A stretch of 59,962 nt of DNA from an uncultured Bermanella sp. (GTDB taxonomy: Bacteria > Pseudomonadota > Gammaproteobacteria > Pseudomonadales > Oceanobacteraceae). The stretch's first letter is position 1, and each line of letters opens with the position of its first letter. The notes below the pieces were generated by a model. It worked only from the letters and a program-made list of their open reading frames with translations, was not told where the DNA came from and did not search any database. Shown piece after piece: positions 1 through 8,338 of this stretch. Location: contig CAJXRF010000026.1 in the NCBI GenBank assembly GCA_913058575.1, forward strand, positions 1-59,962. The letters run 5' to 3'. The position numbers were made by a program, and so were the translations under genes.

Positions 1-2
1 TG

Positions 3-851
3 ATTGTGGTGCTGTATATCAGTTATCGCGCCATTAAAAGCATGTTTTCTCCCATTCAAGACTTACATGCTGGCAGCTTAGAATTTACTAAGGGTAACCT
101 TCAATATGTTATCCCTGTAAAGCGTGAAGACGAACTAGGGCGCTTAACGCAAGTAATGAATAATATGGCAGCCCAAATAGAAAAAATGCTGCAAGCCAAG
201 CAGCAGATGTTATTGGCCATTAGCCACGAGTTGCGTACCCCATTAACCCGTATGAAATTAGCCACCGAGTTGATGGATGAAAATTCCCAACAAAATTTAT
301 TACGGCGCGACATTAAAGAAATGGAAAGCCTAATAAGCGACATTTTAGAATCCGAGAAATTAAATACTTCTCATAAGGTGTTAAATCTAGAGCCCGTTTA
401 TTTACCAGAGTTAATCAATGAATTGGTGATTGAAATGAATCAGTCTTGCCATGATCGTGTTGTGCATGACCTCTTAGAAAATAGCGAGATAGGCAGTCAA
501 TTCCCAGTTCTTCAACTTGATTCTTTGCGCATACGCTTATTGGTACGTAACCTCATTTCAAATGCCTTACAATACAGTGAAAAACCCGTATTGGTTACTT
601 TAAAAGTACAAGCAGAAAGTGTGTGTCTATGCGTTAAAGACAGTGGTGCAGGGATTGCTCCAGAGCACCTTGCAAATTTAACACAAGCTTTTTATCGCGT
701 GGACGATGCCCGTTTAAGAAAGACCGGTGGATTTGGTTTAGGGCTATATCTTTGCGAGCTAATTGCTAAGGCTCATGGTGGTAGTTTAAACATTCAAAGC
801 GAGATAGGAAAAGGTACGTGCGTAAGCGTTGCTCTTAAACTTGATTCTTAA
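3..851 (+). CDS. Sensor histidine kinase, 3' part (5' end outside window)
   Basis: This is the C-terminal part of a membrane sensor kinase that autophosphorylates on His and passes the phosphate to a response regulator lying outside the window. The frame is open to the left edge, so the true start is not visible. Counting from the first GTG at position 6, there is a HAMP-like linker at residues ~10-65. A HisKA dimerisation helix follows, with the H-box ISHELRTPLTR (His ~74). The HATPase domain has an N-box RNLISNALQY (~181-190), a G1 box DSGAGI (~212) and a G2 box GGFGLGL (~241). The sensory region and first membrane helix are missing, so the ligand cannot be guessed. The family call is firm; the subtype (CpxA/RstB-like) is open. 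Confidence 0.92.
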   Translation: MVVLYISYRAIKSMFSPIQDLHAGSLEFTKGNLQYVIPVKREDELGRLTQVMNNMAAQIEKMLQAKQQMLLAISHELRTPLTRMKLATELMDENSQQNLLRRDIKEMESLISDILESEKLNTSHKVLNLEPVYLPELINELVIEMNQSCHDRVVHDLLENSEIGSQFPVLQLDSLRIRLLVRNLISNALQYSEKPVLVTLKVQAESVCLCVKDSGAGIAPEHLANLTQAFYRVDDARLRKTGGFGLGLYLCELIAKAHGGSLNIQSEIGKGTCVSVALKLDS

Positions 852-1038
852 TGAGTCGTTTTTGTTACTTTAGATTTTTACTTTTATTTGGCCCTGTTGG
901 TGAGACTAACCCAGTATTCATAGCGACTATTAACCAGACTGCTTAGGGTCACTGTGGTTGATGTCCAGTTAGTTTTGTGAAGCCTTTTTTGTTTAGGGGG
1001 TAGTTACAAAGCAGTGTGCTTAATAACAAAATACGATT

Positions 1039-1839
1039 CTATTTATACTCGTTAAATATTTTTTGATGCGCTCCATTTTTTTGTAAAACAGATAAACTTT
1101 TATTAAATTTATCGACTAGTTTTTGGCTAGTTGATTGTTTACTAAAAAGTAAGTGGAGATCACTAGAGAATACATGCATAGGGTGGATGACTGCCATATA
1201 GAGCCCTTCTAATTCTCGTAAATATTGTCTCCCAGTCACCTTGTCTGCAAGGAAGCCATCGATTCTATTGACAAGTAATTTTTTGGGGTTTTGCGTCTCG
1301 ATAGAGACAAGTTCAAATGACTCTCTAGTTTTGGGGTTATTTAGTAACATTTTAACCTCCTCCCCTATGTATGCTCCCCTGAGCATACCAACAGAAAACC
1401 GTATGTTCTTGAATAGTGTTGTTAGACTATCATAAGGATATTTGTGTTTATCTTCTTTTAAAATAAAAAGCCCAATGTCACTTTTTCTGTAGGTATGTGA
1501 GAAATATCCCCAGGCCGATCTTTCATTAGTTTTAGATACGCCTGCAGCGAAATCAATAGAGCCATCCTTAACAGATAATAGAAGTCGCTTCCAGGGTATT
1601 TTTACGTATTTTATTTCACAGCCCATGTGCTCAATGGTTGAGCCTATCAATTTAATATCAAGCCCAACTAATTTTTTATTATTATCTAAATACTGGTAGG
1701 GCTTCCAAGGATCCCACCCCATAGTTAGTTGGCAAGGTTCTTTGGAAAAAGAATTAGATGAGAATAGGCTAAATAAAACTGATATAAAAAAGACTGTAAA
1801 AGTAGTGACAAATTTACCAAAATATATAATATTTTTCAC
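1039..1839 (-). CDS. Orphan periplasmic solute-binding protein, family 3 (PBPb-like)
   Basis: A 266-residue exported protein. A hydrophobic leader (~residues 8-30, ending near SSNSFS) is followed by a type II periplasmic-binding fold typical of polar amino-acid binding proteins. The opening stretch CQLTMGWDPWKPYQY and the lobe-I motif KLVGLDIKLI fit the family. The start codon is GTG; no strong ribosome-binding site is visible. No permease or ATPase gene lies beside it, so it may serve a distant transporter or act as a signal receptor. Two similar orphan proteins occur later in the window (34.2-35.0 kb, broken, and 46.3-47.1 kb). The ligand is unknown. Confidence 0.82.
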   Translation of the reverse strand: MKNIIYFGKFVTTFTVFFISVLFSLFSSNSFSKEPCQLTMGWDPWKPYQYLDNNKKLVGLDIKLIGSTIEHMGCEIKYVKIPWKRLLLSVKDGSIDFAAGVSKTNERSAWGYFSHTYRKSDIGLFILKEDKHKYPYDSLTTLFKNIRFSVGMLRGAYIGEEVKMLLNNPKTRESFELVSIETQNPKKLLVNRIDGFLADKVTGRQYLRELEGLYMAVIHPMHVFSSDLHLLFSKQSTSQKLVDKFNKSLSVLQKNGAHQKIFNEYK

Positions 1840-2348
1840 TGGTACTGCCTGTTAAGTCGAATGGAATAGTACCTTTCTTGCAGTAAAGATTACGTATAAT
1901 ATTTTGTCAAGGTATCTGAAAAAAACAGCTAATTATCCAATACAACTTCATGAATAACGTAGAGGGTAGACTAATCGAGCATCCACCATAGGTAAAACTT
2001 GACAGACCACCTTTACCGAGCCCCGTTAAAGCCAAATAAGTAAAATAGTCACCCTAAAGACATTGAATTTATAGTGATAATTAGAGAGTAGCTAAATAGA
2101 ATCTATCTTAGTTTAAATATAAAAATTACCCATACCAAGACTGGTTAAAGTCAATTTTGAAGAGTAATAGCACTTAAGGCGCTATTATTCTTTTTAAGTA
2201 CATCCCCTAATTCAAACTATTTTTCATGACCTTCAATTGAAAAAGAGGGGCTGATAAATTCATGATAGCTTGCCAGTAAACAGGGTTTTATTTACCACCC
2301 CCCCCCATAATAAGCCAATGCTAATTTAAATTTACATGAGAGCTTTTA
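1840..2348. other. Intergenic stretch with C9 tract and imperfect hairpin
   Basis: No convincing gene is visible on either strand. It contains an imperfect hairpin at about 2164-2188 (arms AATAGC/GCTATT, then a T-rich run). This resembles the perfect terminator at 13892-13922. A homopolymer of nine C residues lies at 2298-2306. The upstream region of the solute-binding gene lies at the left end and the downstream region of the tetR gene at the right. Confidence 0.5.
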
Positions 2349-2999
2349 TTATTTTTTAGCCGAAACCTTAATACCGTTGAATACCATGTCCACGTGAGCA
2401 GCGGCCATTTTTTCAATATCAATGGGGTCAAAACGATCAAAGGTCATTTTCCAAACCACGGTCATTAAAACGGGGGCGAAAATCACCATGGGAGTGTCTG
2501 TTACAGGCCCATCTCGAAATTCGCCACGTTCTATGCCGCGCTGCACAATTTTTTCCAGTAACCCTCGGCCCTTTAAAATCACCTGTTGGTGATAAAACTG
2601 AGCGATGTCGGGAAAGCGATTGGACTCCGAAATAATAATGCGCATTAAAATGTGCAGGTCGGTGTTAAAGATTCTTTGGTAAATTTGTGGCAAGGCAATC
2701 CGCAATAAATCCTCTGTTGAACCTGGGTAATGATCCAACAGGGTGTTTACTTGATCAAACATGGGGTTCACCCGTGAGGTGACAGCCGCTTCAAATAGCG
2801 CTTCTTTATTGGGGAAATAGCGGTAAAGCGTCCCCTTTACCACCCCAGCACGGCGCGCAATATCCACGAGCTTACTGGCGGCAAAGCCGTGTTCGGCAAA
2901 CTCTTTCAGGCCTGCGTCTAATATTTCAGCAGGGCGCGCCTCTTTGCGTCTTTGTGCTTTAACAGCTGCGCTAATATCTGTCGTCTTACTCACGAACAT
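2349..2999 (-). CDS. TetR-family repressor of the divergent RND pump
   Basis: A 216-residue DNA-binding regulator. The N-terminal helix-turn-helix (about residues 20-65) reads GFAASKLVDIARRAGVVKG followed by TLYRYFPNKEALF, the classic TetR signature. The C-terminal half should form the ligand pocket and dimer interface. The ATG at 2999 has a good Shine-Dalgarno (GGGAG, about 5 bases upstream). It is divergent from the RND adaptor/permease genes, and two long palindromes sharing TAATGAC-N6-GTCATTA lie between them. It therefore probably represses both itself and the pump until an effector binds. The effector is unknown. The family is certain; the regulatory target is inferred from layout. Confidence 0.93.
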   Translation of the reverse strand: MFVSKTTDISAAVKAQRRKEARPAEILDAGLKEFAEHGFAASKLVDIARRAGVVKGTLYRYFPNKEALFEAAVTSRVNPMFDQVNTLLDHYPGSTEDLLRIALPQIYQRIFNTDLHILMRIIISESNRFPDIAQFYHQQVILKGRGLLEKIVQRGIERGEFRDGPVTDTPMVIFAPVLMTVVWKMTFDRFDPIDIEKMAAAHVDMVFNGIKVSAKK

Positions 3000-3016
3000 T
3001 CATTCTCCCACACGCC

Positions 3017-3042
3017 AGTTAATGACTCACGAGTCATTAACT
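3017..3042. promoter_or_regulatory. Palindromic operator 1 (12-bp arms)
   Basis: A perfect inverted repeat, AGTTAATGACTC - AC - GAGTCATTAACT. It lies just upstream of the tetR ATG and shares the core TAATGAC-N6-GTCATTA with the second palindrome at 3063-3096. The position and the paired copies suggest a TetR binding site; binding itself is inferred. Confidence 0.75.
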
Positions 3043-3062
3043 AGACAAGCCAATAGCTTTAA

Positions 3063-3096
3063 CCTACACTAATGACCCTTAAGTCATTAGTGTAGG
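3063..3096. promoter_or_regulatory. Palindromic operator 2 (14-bp arms)
   Basis: A perfect inverted repeat with 14-base arms, CCTACACTAATGAC and its complement, around the 6-base centre CCTTAA. It shares the core TAATGAC-N6-GTCATTA with operator 1, about 50 bp away centre to centre. It probably controls the RND genes. The long arms could also form a stem in RNA, but the shared core argues for protein binding. Confidence 0.75.
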
Positions 3097-3144
3097 CCAG
3101 ATTTAGCCTAGGTTACACCATGCCCAGCCAGGAGTAGAAATTAA

Positions 3145-3210
3145 ATGAAGCTTATTGTTACCGGTATACAAGCAATTTCTGGCTTAACCAAGGGGCTGGG
3201 CTTGTTATGA
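3145..3210 (+). CDS. Possible 21-codon leader ORF overlapping the adaptor start
   Basis: An ATG preceded by AGGAG (10 bases upstream) opens a 21-residue reading frame starting MKLIVTGIQAIS. Its TGA overlaps the ATG of the adaptor gene (ATGA at 3207-3210). That arrangement fits translational coupling. The peptide matches nothing I recognise and may be a chance ORF. It is listed because the ribosome-binding site and the exact stop/start overlap are both good. Confidence 0.35.
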   Translation: MKLIVTGIQAISGLTKGLGLL

Positions 3211-4613
3211 AAATTGAATGGCTAAAGGCCCACTTAAAAGGAGCCCTGCGTAAAAAATCTGCTCTGCCTAAGATTGCACTAATGGGGCTTGCCATTGTCG
3301 CCTTGGCGGTGGCTTTAAAGTCCACGCCGCCGCACAAAATCAGCCAACATCAGGCCATAGAAGTGGAATACATCAATGCCATTGCTCAGTTAAATACGCC
3401 CAATATCAAGGGGTTTGGCATTATTAAGCCCAGTACGCATTTAAACAGCGTGGCCGAAATTTCGGGGCGCATTGTTTATATCAACCCCGAGCTAGTAGCC
3501 GGTTCTACCTTACTTAAAGGCACATTACTGGCCCGCATTGATGCCACCGATTATCAGCTAGCACTGACCCAGGCCCAAGCCAATGTTGCCATGAGTCAAT
3601 CTCTTTTGGTGGAGCTATCCCACAACACTAAAAGCATTCAAGAGAACCTTAACTTAGTACAAGAAAAGCTTAAATTTGCCCAGCAAGAGTTAACCCGTAA
3701 ACAGCAGTTGCTTAGCAACAAATCTATCTCGGCATCACAGGTGGATAATGAGCGTCAAAAAGTATTGCAACTGCGCCAAGAGTTAGTGTCTTTGCAACAA
3801 ACACAATCCATTTTACCCAGCCAAAAAAGCAGTTTAGAGGCAAGTCTAAGCTCGGCTAAGGCCGCGGTATTACAGCAACAACTCAATATAGGCCGAACTG
3901 AAATAATCCTGCCTTTTAACGGACGCATTAGTTATGTGGCCATAGAAAAAGATCAATTTGTGGCATTGGGGCAAGCGCTATTTACTGCTCACGGTATGGA
4001 GCAGGTAGAAATCGAAGCGCAATTTACATTGGAGCAAATGCGTCCTTTCATGGCCGTGGTCACACAGACAGCCAACCCCAGCACAGGTAATATTATTAAA
4101 GATAATCACATTACCGCCACCGTTAAAATTGCCATTACCCCAGAGCAAACTTGGCAAGGCGAGGTGATTAACTTTGCACAAAGCATTGACCCAGACAGTC
4201 GCACCATTGGGGTACTGGTGCGTGTAGATAATCCTTATCAAGGGATTATTCCCGGCAAGCGCCCACCCTTATTAGATGGCATGCAGGCCAGTATTATTCT
4301 AAGTGGGTATGCTAATAAAACCTTAGCGGTGCCAGTCTCTGCCTTACAACTTAATACGCTTTATTTAGCTGCAAGCGACAATACTTTAATGAAAATAAAT
4401 GCCACTCCTAAGTTGATCATGGATTCGGTTGCGCTGTTTTCTGAAGAATCTTTACCTAGCAATAGCCGCGTTATTATCAGCGACATAGTACCTGCCATAA
4501 ATGGTATGCCGCTCATTTTAAAACACAACGAACACATGCAAACGACCTTAAATAAAAATATACAAAAAAAACCTGAAAAAAATGAACAGCTGCAGACGGC
4601 GTTAGGAGAATAA
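3207..4613 (+). CDS. RND efflux periplasmic adaptor (membrane fusion protein, HlyD/AcrA type)
   Basis: A 468-residue adaptor linking an inner-membrane RND pump to an outer-membrane channel. There is one N-terminal membrane anchor (~residues 22-40). It is followed by a lipoyl/barrel-sandwich half (AEISGRIVYINPELVAGS), a long alpha-hairpin rich in Gln and Leu (~120-215), the second lipoyl half (LPFNGRISYVAIEKDQFVALG, which is the region around residue 233) and beta-barrel/membrane-proximal domains. The C-terminus is a Lys/Gln-rich tail. It lies directly upstream of the permease gene, three bases apart. No outer-membrane channel gene is in the window, so a TolC-like protein encoded elsewhere is presumably used. 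Confidence 0.92.
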   Translation: MKIEWLKAHLKGALRKKSALPKIALMGLAIVALAVALKSTPPHKISQHQAIEVEYINAIAQLNTPNIKGFGIIKPSTHLNSVAEISGRIVYINPELVAGSTLLKGTLLARIDATDYQLALTQAQANVAMSQSLLVELSHNTKSIQENLNLVQEKLKFAQQELTRKQQLLSNKSISASQVDNERQKVLQLRQELVSLQQTQSILPSQKSSLEASLSSAKAAVLQQQLNIGRTEIILPFNGRISYVAIEKDQFVALGQALFTAHGMEQVEIEAQFTLEQMRPFMAVVTQTANPSTGNIIKDNHITATVKIAITPEQTWQGEVINFAQSIDPDSRTIGVLVRVDNPYQGIIPGKRPPLLDGMQASIILSGYANKTLAVPVSALQLNTLYLAASDNTLMKINATPKLIMDSVALFSEESLPSNSRVIISDIVPAINGMPLILKHNEHMQTTLNKNIQKKPEKNEQLQTALGE

Positions 4614-4615
4614 CA

Positions 4616-7600
4616 GTGCTGAGATTTTTTGCAGGTCACCCCACAGCATCTAATTTGTTGATGCTGGCCTTTTTATTTATAGGCATCATCACAGTACCCA
4701 GTTTAAGCCGAGATACTTTTCCCGAGGTGGATAAGTTTGAAGTTCAGGTGGCTGTGGGTTACCCCGGCGCATCTGCAGGCGACGTAGAGGATGGCATTTG
4801 CCGAGCCATTGAAGAAGCCACCAATGGCATTAGTTATATAGATGAGAAACGGTGTGCCGCGCGCTCTAACATAGGCGTGGTGACACTTAAGATGCAGCAG
4901 TCTGGAAATTTTTCTGATTTTTTAGATGATATTCGTTCGGCCATTGATGGCATAGATAACTTTCCTAGTGATTCGCAAACCCCAATCATCACCGAACTGG
5001 GTCGTACCAGTCCTGTGGTGTCGGTGGCCTTAACGGGCACCAAGGGAAGCGACCTAACGGTAAGCCAGTTAAAAGACCTGGCCGAGGCCATTAAAGCCAA
5101 AATGCTACAAGACCCGGCCATTCCCATGGTGACCCTTGAGGGCTTTAGCCAACGCCAACTGCGTATTGAAATAAAAGCGGATATGCTGCGCCGTTATAAT
5201 ATTAGTGTTCAAGAAGTTGCCAGTCACTTAAAAAAACAAAACTTAAACCTACCTTTAGGGACCTTGCAAAGTGAGTTGCGTGATTATAATTTACGTTTTT
5301 ATGACGAACGCATTAGCGCGCAAGAAATTGGTAAATTGGTTATTTTAAGTGACAAAAATGGCGCGCAAATCACCCTGGCAGACCTAGCTAAAATAACCGA
5401 TACCTTTGAAGACCCTGAAGACTATATTTTATTTGATGGTCAGCGTGGGGCATTATTAAAAATCAGCAAAAACACTCAGGACGACAGCCTCAATGTGCTG
5501 GCTGCAGTGAATGACTTTATTGCCAATATTAAACCCACTTTGCCGGAAGCACTGCAATTTACCCTCACGCAAAATAACACCTCCCTAGTAGCTGATCGAC
5601 TGGGCATGCTGCTTGAAAATACTTGGCAAGGGTTGATCATGGTATTTCTAACCTTGATGTTGTTTTTTGGTTTTCGCTACAGTTTTTGGGTGGTGATGGG
5701 CTTACCAGTGAGTTTTTTAGGGGCCTTGTACGTGATTGGTTTAATGGGCATGACCATTAACATGATGAGTACCGTGGGGCTATTGCTGGCCCTGGGAATT
5801 TTAATGGACGACGCCATTGTGATTGCCGAAAGCATTGCCGCGCAACGCCAAGCAGGCAAGTCACCGCTGGATGCGGTAGTGGATGGTACTGCGCGGGTCA
5901 TTCGCGGTGTGGCTTCTTCGTTTCTCACCACGGTTCTTATGTTTGGCTCCATGATTGGATTGCAAGGAGACCTAGGGCAAATTTTACGGGTGGTGCCCAT
6001 CGTATTAATTATCGTTATCTCGGTAAGCCTCATTGAAGCCTTCTTTATTTTACCAAACCACTTATTCCATACTATTCAGGCCAAAGCCGATTCAACTAAT
6101 GCGGTACAACGCTTTGTAAATACCTGGTTTGAAAAAAAACGCGAACAACTTGGCGGCGTCATTGAGACGGCCATTAAACACAGATACGCGGTGATTGGTT
6201 TAACCATCGCCACGCTATTAATATGTGTTTCATTGCTGATATCTGGCGTTTTAAAATTTAATGCTTTGCCGGCCATTGACGGAGATGTATTAGAAGCGCG
6301 TTTAACCATGCCTGCTGGCACACCGCTGGCCATGACTGAGGCACGCATTAATAAAATTATGCAGGCCTTACAAAACGCTAACGCCCTAGCCTCAGAAAAC
6401 GAAATGTCGCAGTTAGTGAAGCACACCAATATTCGTTATGGAAAAAATATTGATGCCTTTGAAGATGGCCCACACTTAGCCACCATTAGTATCGATTTGC
6501 TCACCGCCGAAAAACGCAGCACCAGTATTGATGGGTTTATTTCCCTTTGGCAATCACAATTGCCTGAGTTGGCGGGCATGGTGAGCTTGGTGTTCACGGA
6601 ACCGGCCGTGGGGCCATCGGGTAGAGCCATTGAAATTCGCTTGAGCGGGCTTGAGCCTGATAAATTGTCTCAAGCATCTTATGAGATGCGCCAATGGTTT
6701 AAGGGCTATCCGGGGGTTTACAATTTATTTGATGATTCTCGTCCAGGTAAGCCTGAAGTATTTATGCGCTTTAAGTCCAATGCACTGGGGTTAAATATTG
6801 ATGCTGAAACCATTGCCAATCAGCTACGCAGTGCCTATAGCGGTATGGTGATTAATGACGTTTATCGATTGATTTCTATTGGTCAGAATGCAGTTCACAA
6901 CATAAAGGCCAGCGATAACGTAGAGATTATCGTGCAGCTGGATCAAGATTTAAGCGACCCACAATCATTGCGCGCATTAGAGAATTTTCCCATTCATCAC
7001 CCTATAAGTGGCAAGACCATTCCCCTGTCTAGCCTAGTCACGTTTGAGACGGTACGAAATTTATCACGCATTCATCGTATTGATAACGCGGTAACCGTGT
7101 CGGTGTTTGGTTCAATAAACAAGTTGATAGCCAATACCGAAGAAGTGATTAGCAGTGCTCAGAAAAATTTTTTCGGGGATCTAAAGCAAAAGTACCCTGG
7201 TTTAAAAATTAGCCTGCAAGGGGAAACAAAAAACGCAAAGATCACCCAAGATTCATTACGTAACGGTTTGCTGATTGGTCTTGTGGGTGTATTCATTTTA
7301 TTAAGTTTTCAGTTTCGAAGTTATAGCGAGCCTTTAATTGTGATGGTTTCTATTCCCATGGCTTTAATTGGAGTGGTTCTTGGGCATTTAATCATGGGGC
7401 AAAACTTAGCCATGCCCAGTCTGGTGGGTTTTATTTCTTTGGCAGGCATCGTGGTAAACGATGCCATTTTACTGGTGGAATTTGTTAAACACCATGTGGG
7501 GGAGGGTATGGATTTGCATCATGCTGCCCGGCAAGCCAGCCAAGATAGAATGCGCGCCATTTTATTAACCACATTAACCACAGTAGCGGGTATGTTGCCT

Positions 7601-7753
7601 TTGTTATTAGAAACCAGCTTGCAGGCACAGGTGTTAATTCCTTTGGTGATTAGTATTGCCTTTGGGTTGATGGTGTCTACTTTATTAATTTTAATTGTAC
7701 TGCCTTGCTTGTATACGGTTTTACAAGACTTTAAGGAAAAATCTTCTGGGTAA
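4616..7753 (+). CDS. RND-family efflux permease (HAE1/AcrB-like)
   Basis: A 1045-residue proton-driven inner-membrane exporter, the normal length for AcrB-type pumps. The start is GTG with AGGAG 7 bases upstream, directly after the adaptor stop. It has the duplicated RND layout: TM1 (~10-30), a large periplasmic loop, TM2-6, a second loop and TM8-12. The TM4 proton-relay motif GILMDDAIVIAES keeps the Asp pair, and the second half has GIVVNDAILLVEF. The N-terminal porter motif GYPGASAGDVEDGI fits the family. The substrate is unknown. Regulation is probably by the divergent TetR through the two palindromes at 3017-3096. Confidence 0.95.
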   Translation: MLRFFAGHPTASNLLMLAFLFIGIITVPSLSRDTFPEVDKFEVQVAVGYPGASAGDVEDGICRAIEEATNGISYIDEKRCAARSNIGVVTLKMQQSGNFSDFLDDIRSAIDGIDNFPSDSQTPIITELGRTSPVVSVALTGTKGSDLTVSQLKDLAEAIKAKMLQDPAIPMVTLEGFSQRQLRIEIKADMLRRYNISVQEVASHLKKQNLNLPLGTLQSELRDYNLRFYDERISAQEIGKLVILSDKNGAQITLADLAKITDTFEDPEDYILFDGQRGALLKISKNTQDDSLNVLAAVNDFIANIKPTLPEALQFTLTQNNTSLVADRLGMLLENTWQGLIMVFLTLMLFFGFRYSFWVVMGLPVSFLGALYVIGLMGMTINMMSTVGLLLALGILMDDAIVIAESIAAQRQAGKSPLDAVVDGTARVIRGVASSFLTTVLMFGSMIGLQGDLGQILRVVPIVLIIVISVSLIEAFFILPNHLFHTIQAKADSTNAVQRFVNTWFEKKREQLGGVIETAIKHRYAVIGLTIATLLICVSLLISGVLKFNALPAIDGDVLEARLTMPAGTPLAMTEARINKIMQALQNANALASENEMSQLVKHTNIRYGKNIDAFEDGPHLATISIDLLTAEKRSTSIDGFISLWQSQLPELAGMVSLVFTEPAVGPSGRAIEIRLSGLEPDKLSQASYEMRQWFKGYPGVYNLFDDSRPGKPEVFMRFKSNALGLNIDAETIANQLRSAYSGMVINDVYRLISIGQNAVHNIKASDNVEIIVQLDQDLSDPQSLRALENFPIHHPISGKTIPLSSLVTFETVRNLSRIHRIDNAVTVSVFGSINKLIANTEEVISSAQKNFFGDLKQKYPGLKISLQGETKNAKITQDSLRNGLLIGLVGVFILLSFQFRSYSEPLIVMVSIPMALIGVVLGHLIMGQNLAMPSLVGFISLAGIVVNDAILLVEFVKHHVGEGMDLHHAARQASQDRMRAILLTTLTTVAGMLPLLLETSLQAQVLIPLVISIAFGLMVSTLLILIVLPCLYTVLQDFKEKSSG

Positions 7754-8338
7754 TTATTTTATTAGTTTAGGTTTTCTTGAGGACCTTACTGAATATAAAC
7801 AAAGCAGGGTAAGCTACCTTTTGATGTCAGTTAAATTATGGGAGAGGTGAGTTAAGTAAGATGTCTTGCTAAGGGCATAAATATAACGAGTAACTATCGT
7901 GTGAGATCGCTACTTGATGTTAATTTTTTGATAAGAATTTATTTTATTAACTAGTCAGTCGATGGTGCTGATTAGGTATTTATTCCTGTCTTTTTGTAGT
8001 GTCTTTTGATGGCGTTTTTAGATTTTAATTTTGGTTTTTATTTTAATTTATTGATAGGGTTATTAGGTTTTTTTGTTTTAAACGTAGATTTTTCATCGTA
8101 TTGTTAATTAAACTGTTTTCTGTTTTTTTAATTATTTTTCTATTAAAGAAATTAAATAATATCATTTTTAGAATTCGTGAGGTATCTCTCAAAGCGAGTT
8201 TATATGGGGTTTTTTGATAATTATTTTGTGAAATTGGTCCCACTTGATTCGTTCGTTTCAATTATTGTTCGCGCTTAATTGGCTAGTTAAAAAAGCCTTT
8301 TCTAGTGATGATAATAGAGAGTGAAACGAGGACTAATG
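7754..8338. other. AT-rich intergenic stretch
   Basis: About 585 bases, very T-rich on the plus strand around 8020-8170. I see no gene with coding character and no clear terminator for the RND operon. A 72-codon minus-strand frame at 8043-8261 looks like an AT-rich chance ORF. The right end must hold the promoter of the following lipoprotein gene. Confidence 0.5.

Noticed and set aside
2298-2306. C9 tract as a phase-variation switch
   Set aside because: It lies in an intergenic region about 40 bases beyond the tetR stop, not in a gene or a clear promoter, so no switching role can be argued.
8043-8261. 72-codon minus-strand frame in the AT-rich gap
   Set aside because: Low-complexity composition, no ribosome-binding site, and typical of AT-rich chance frames.
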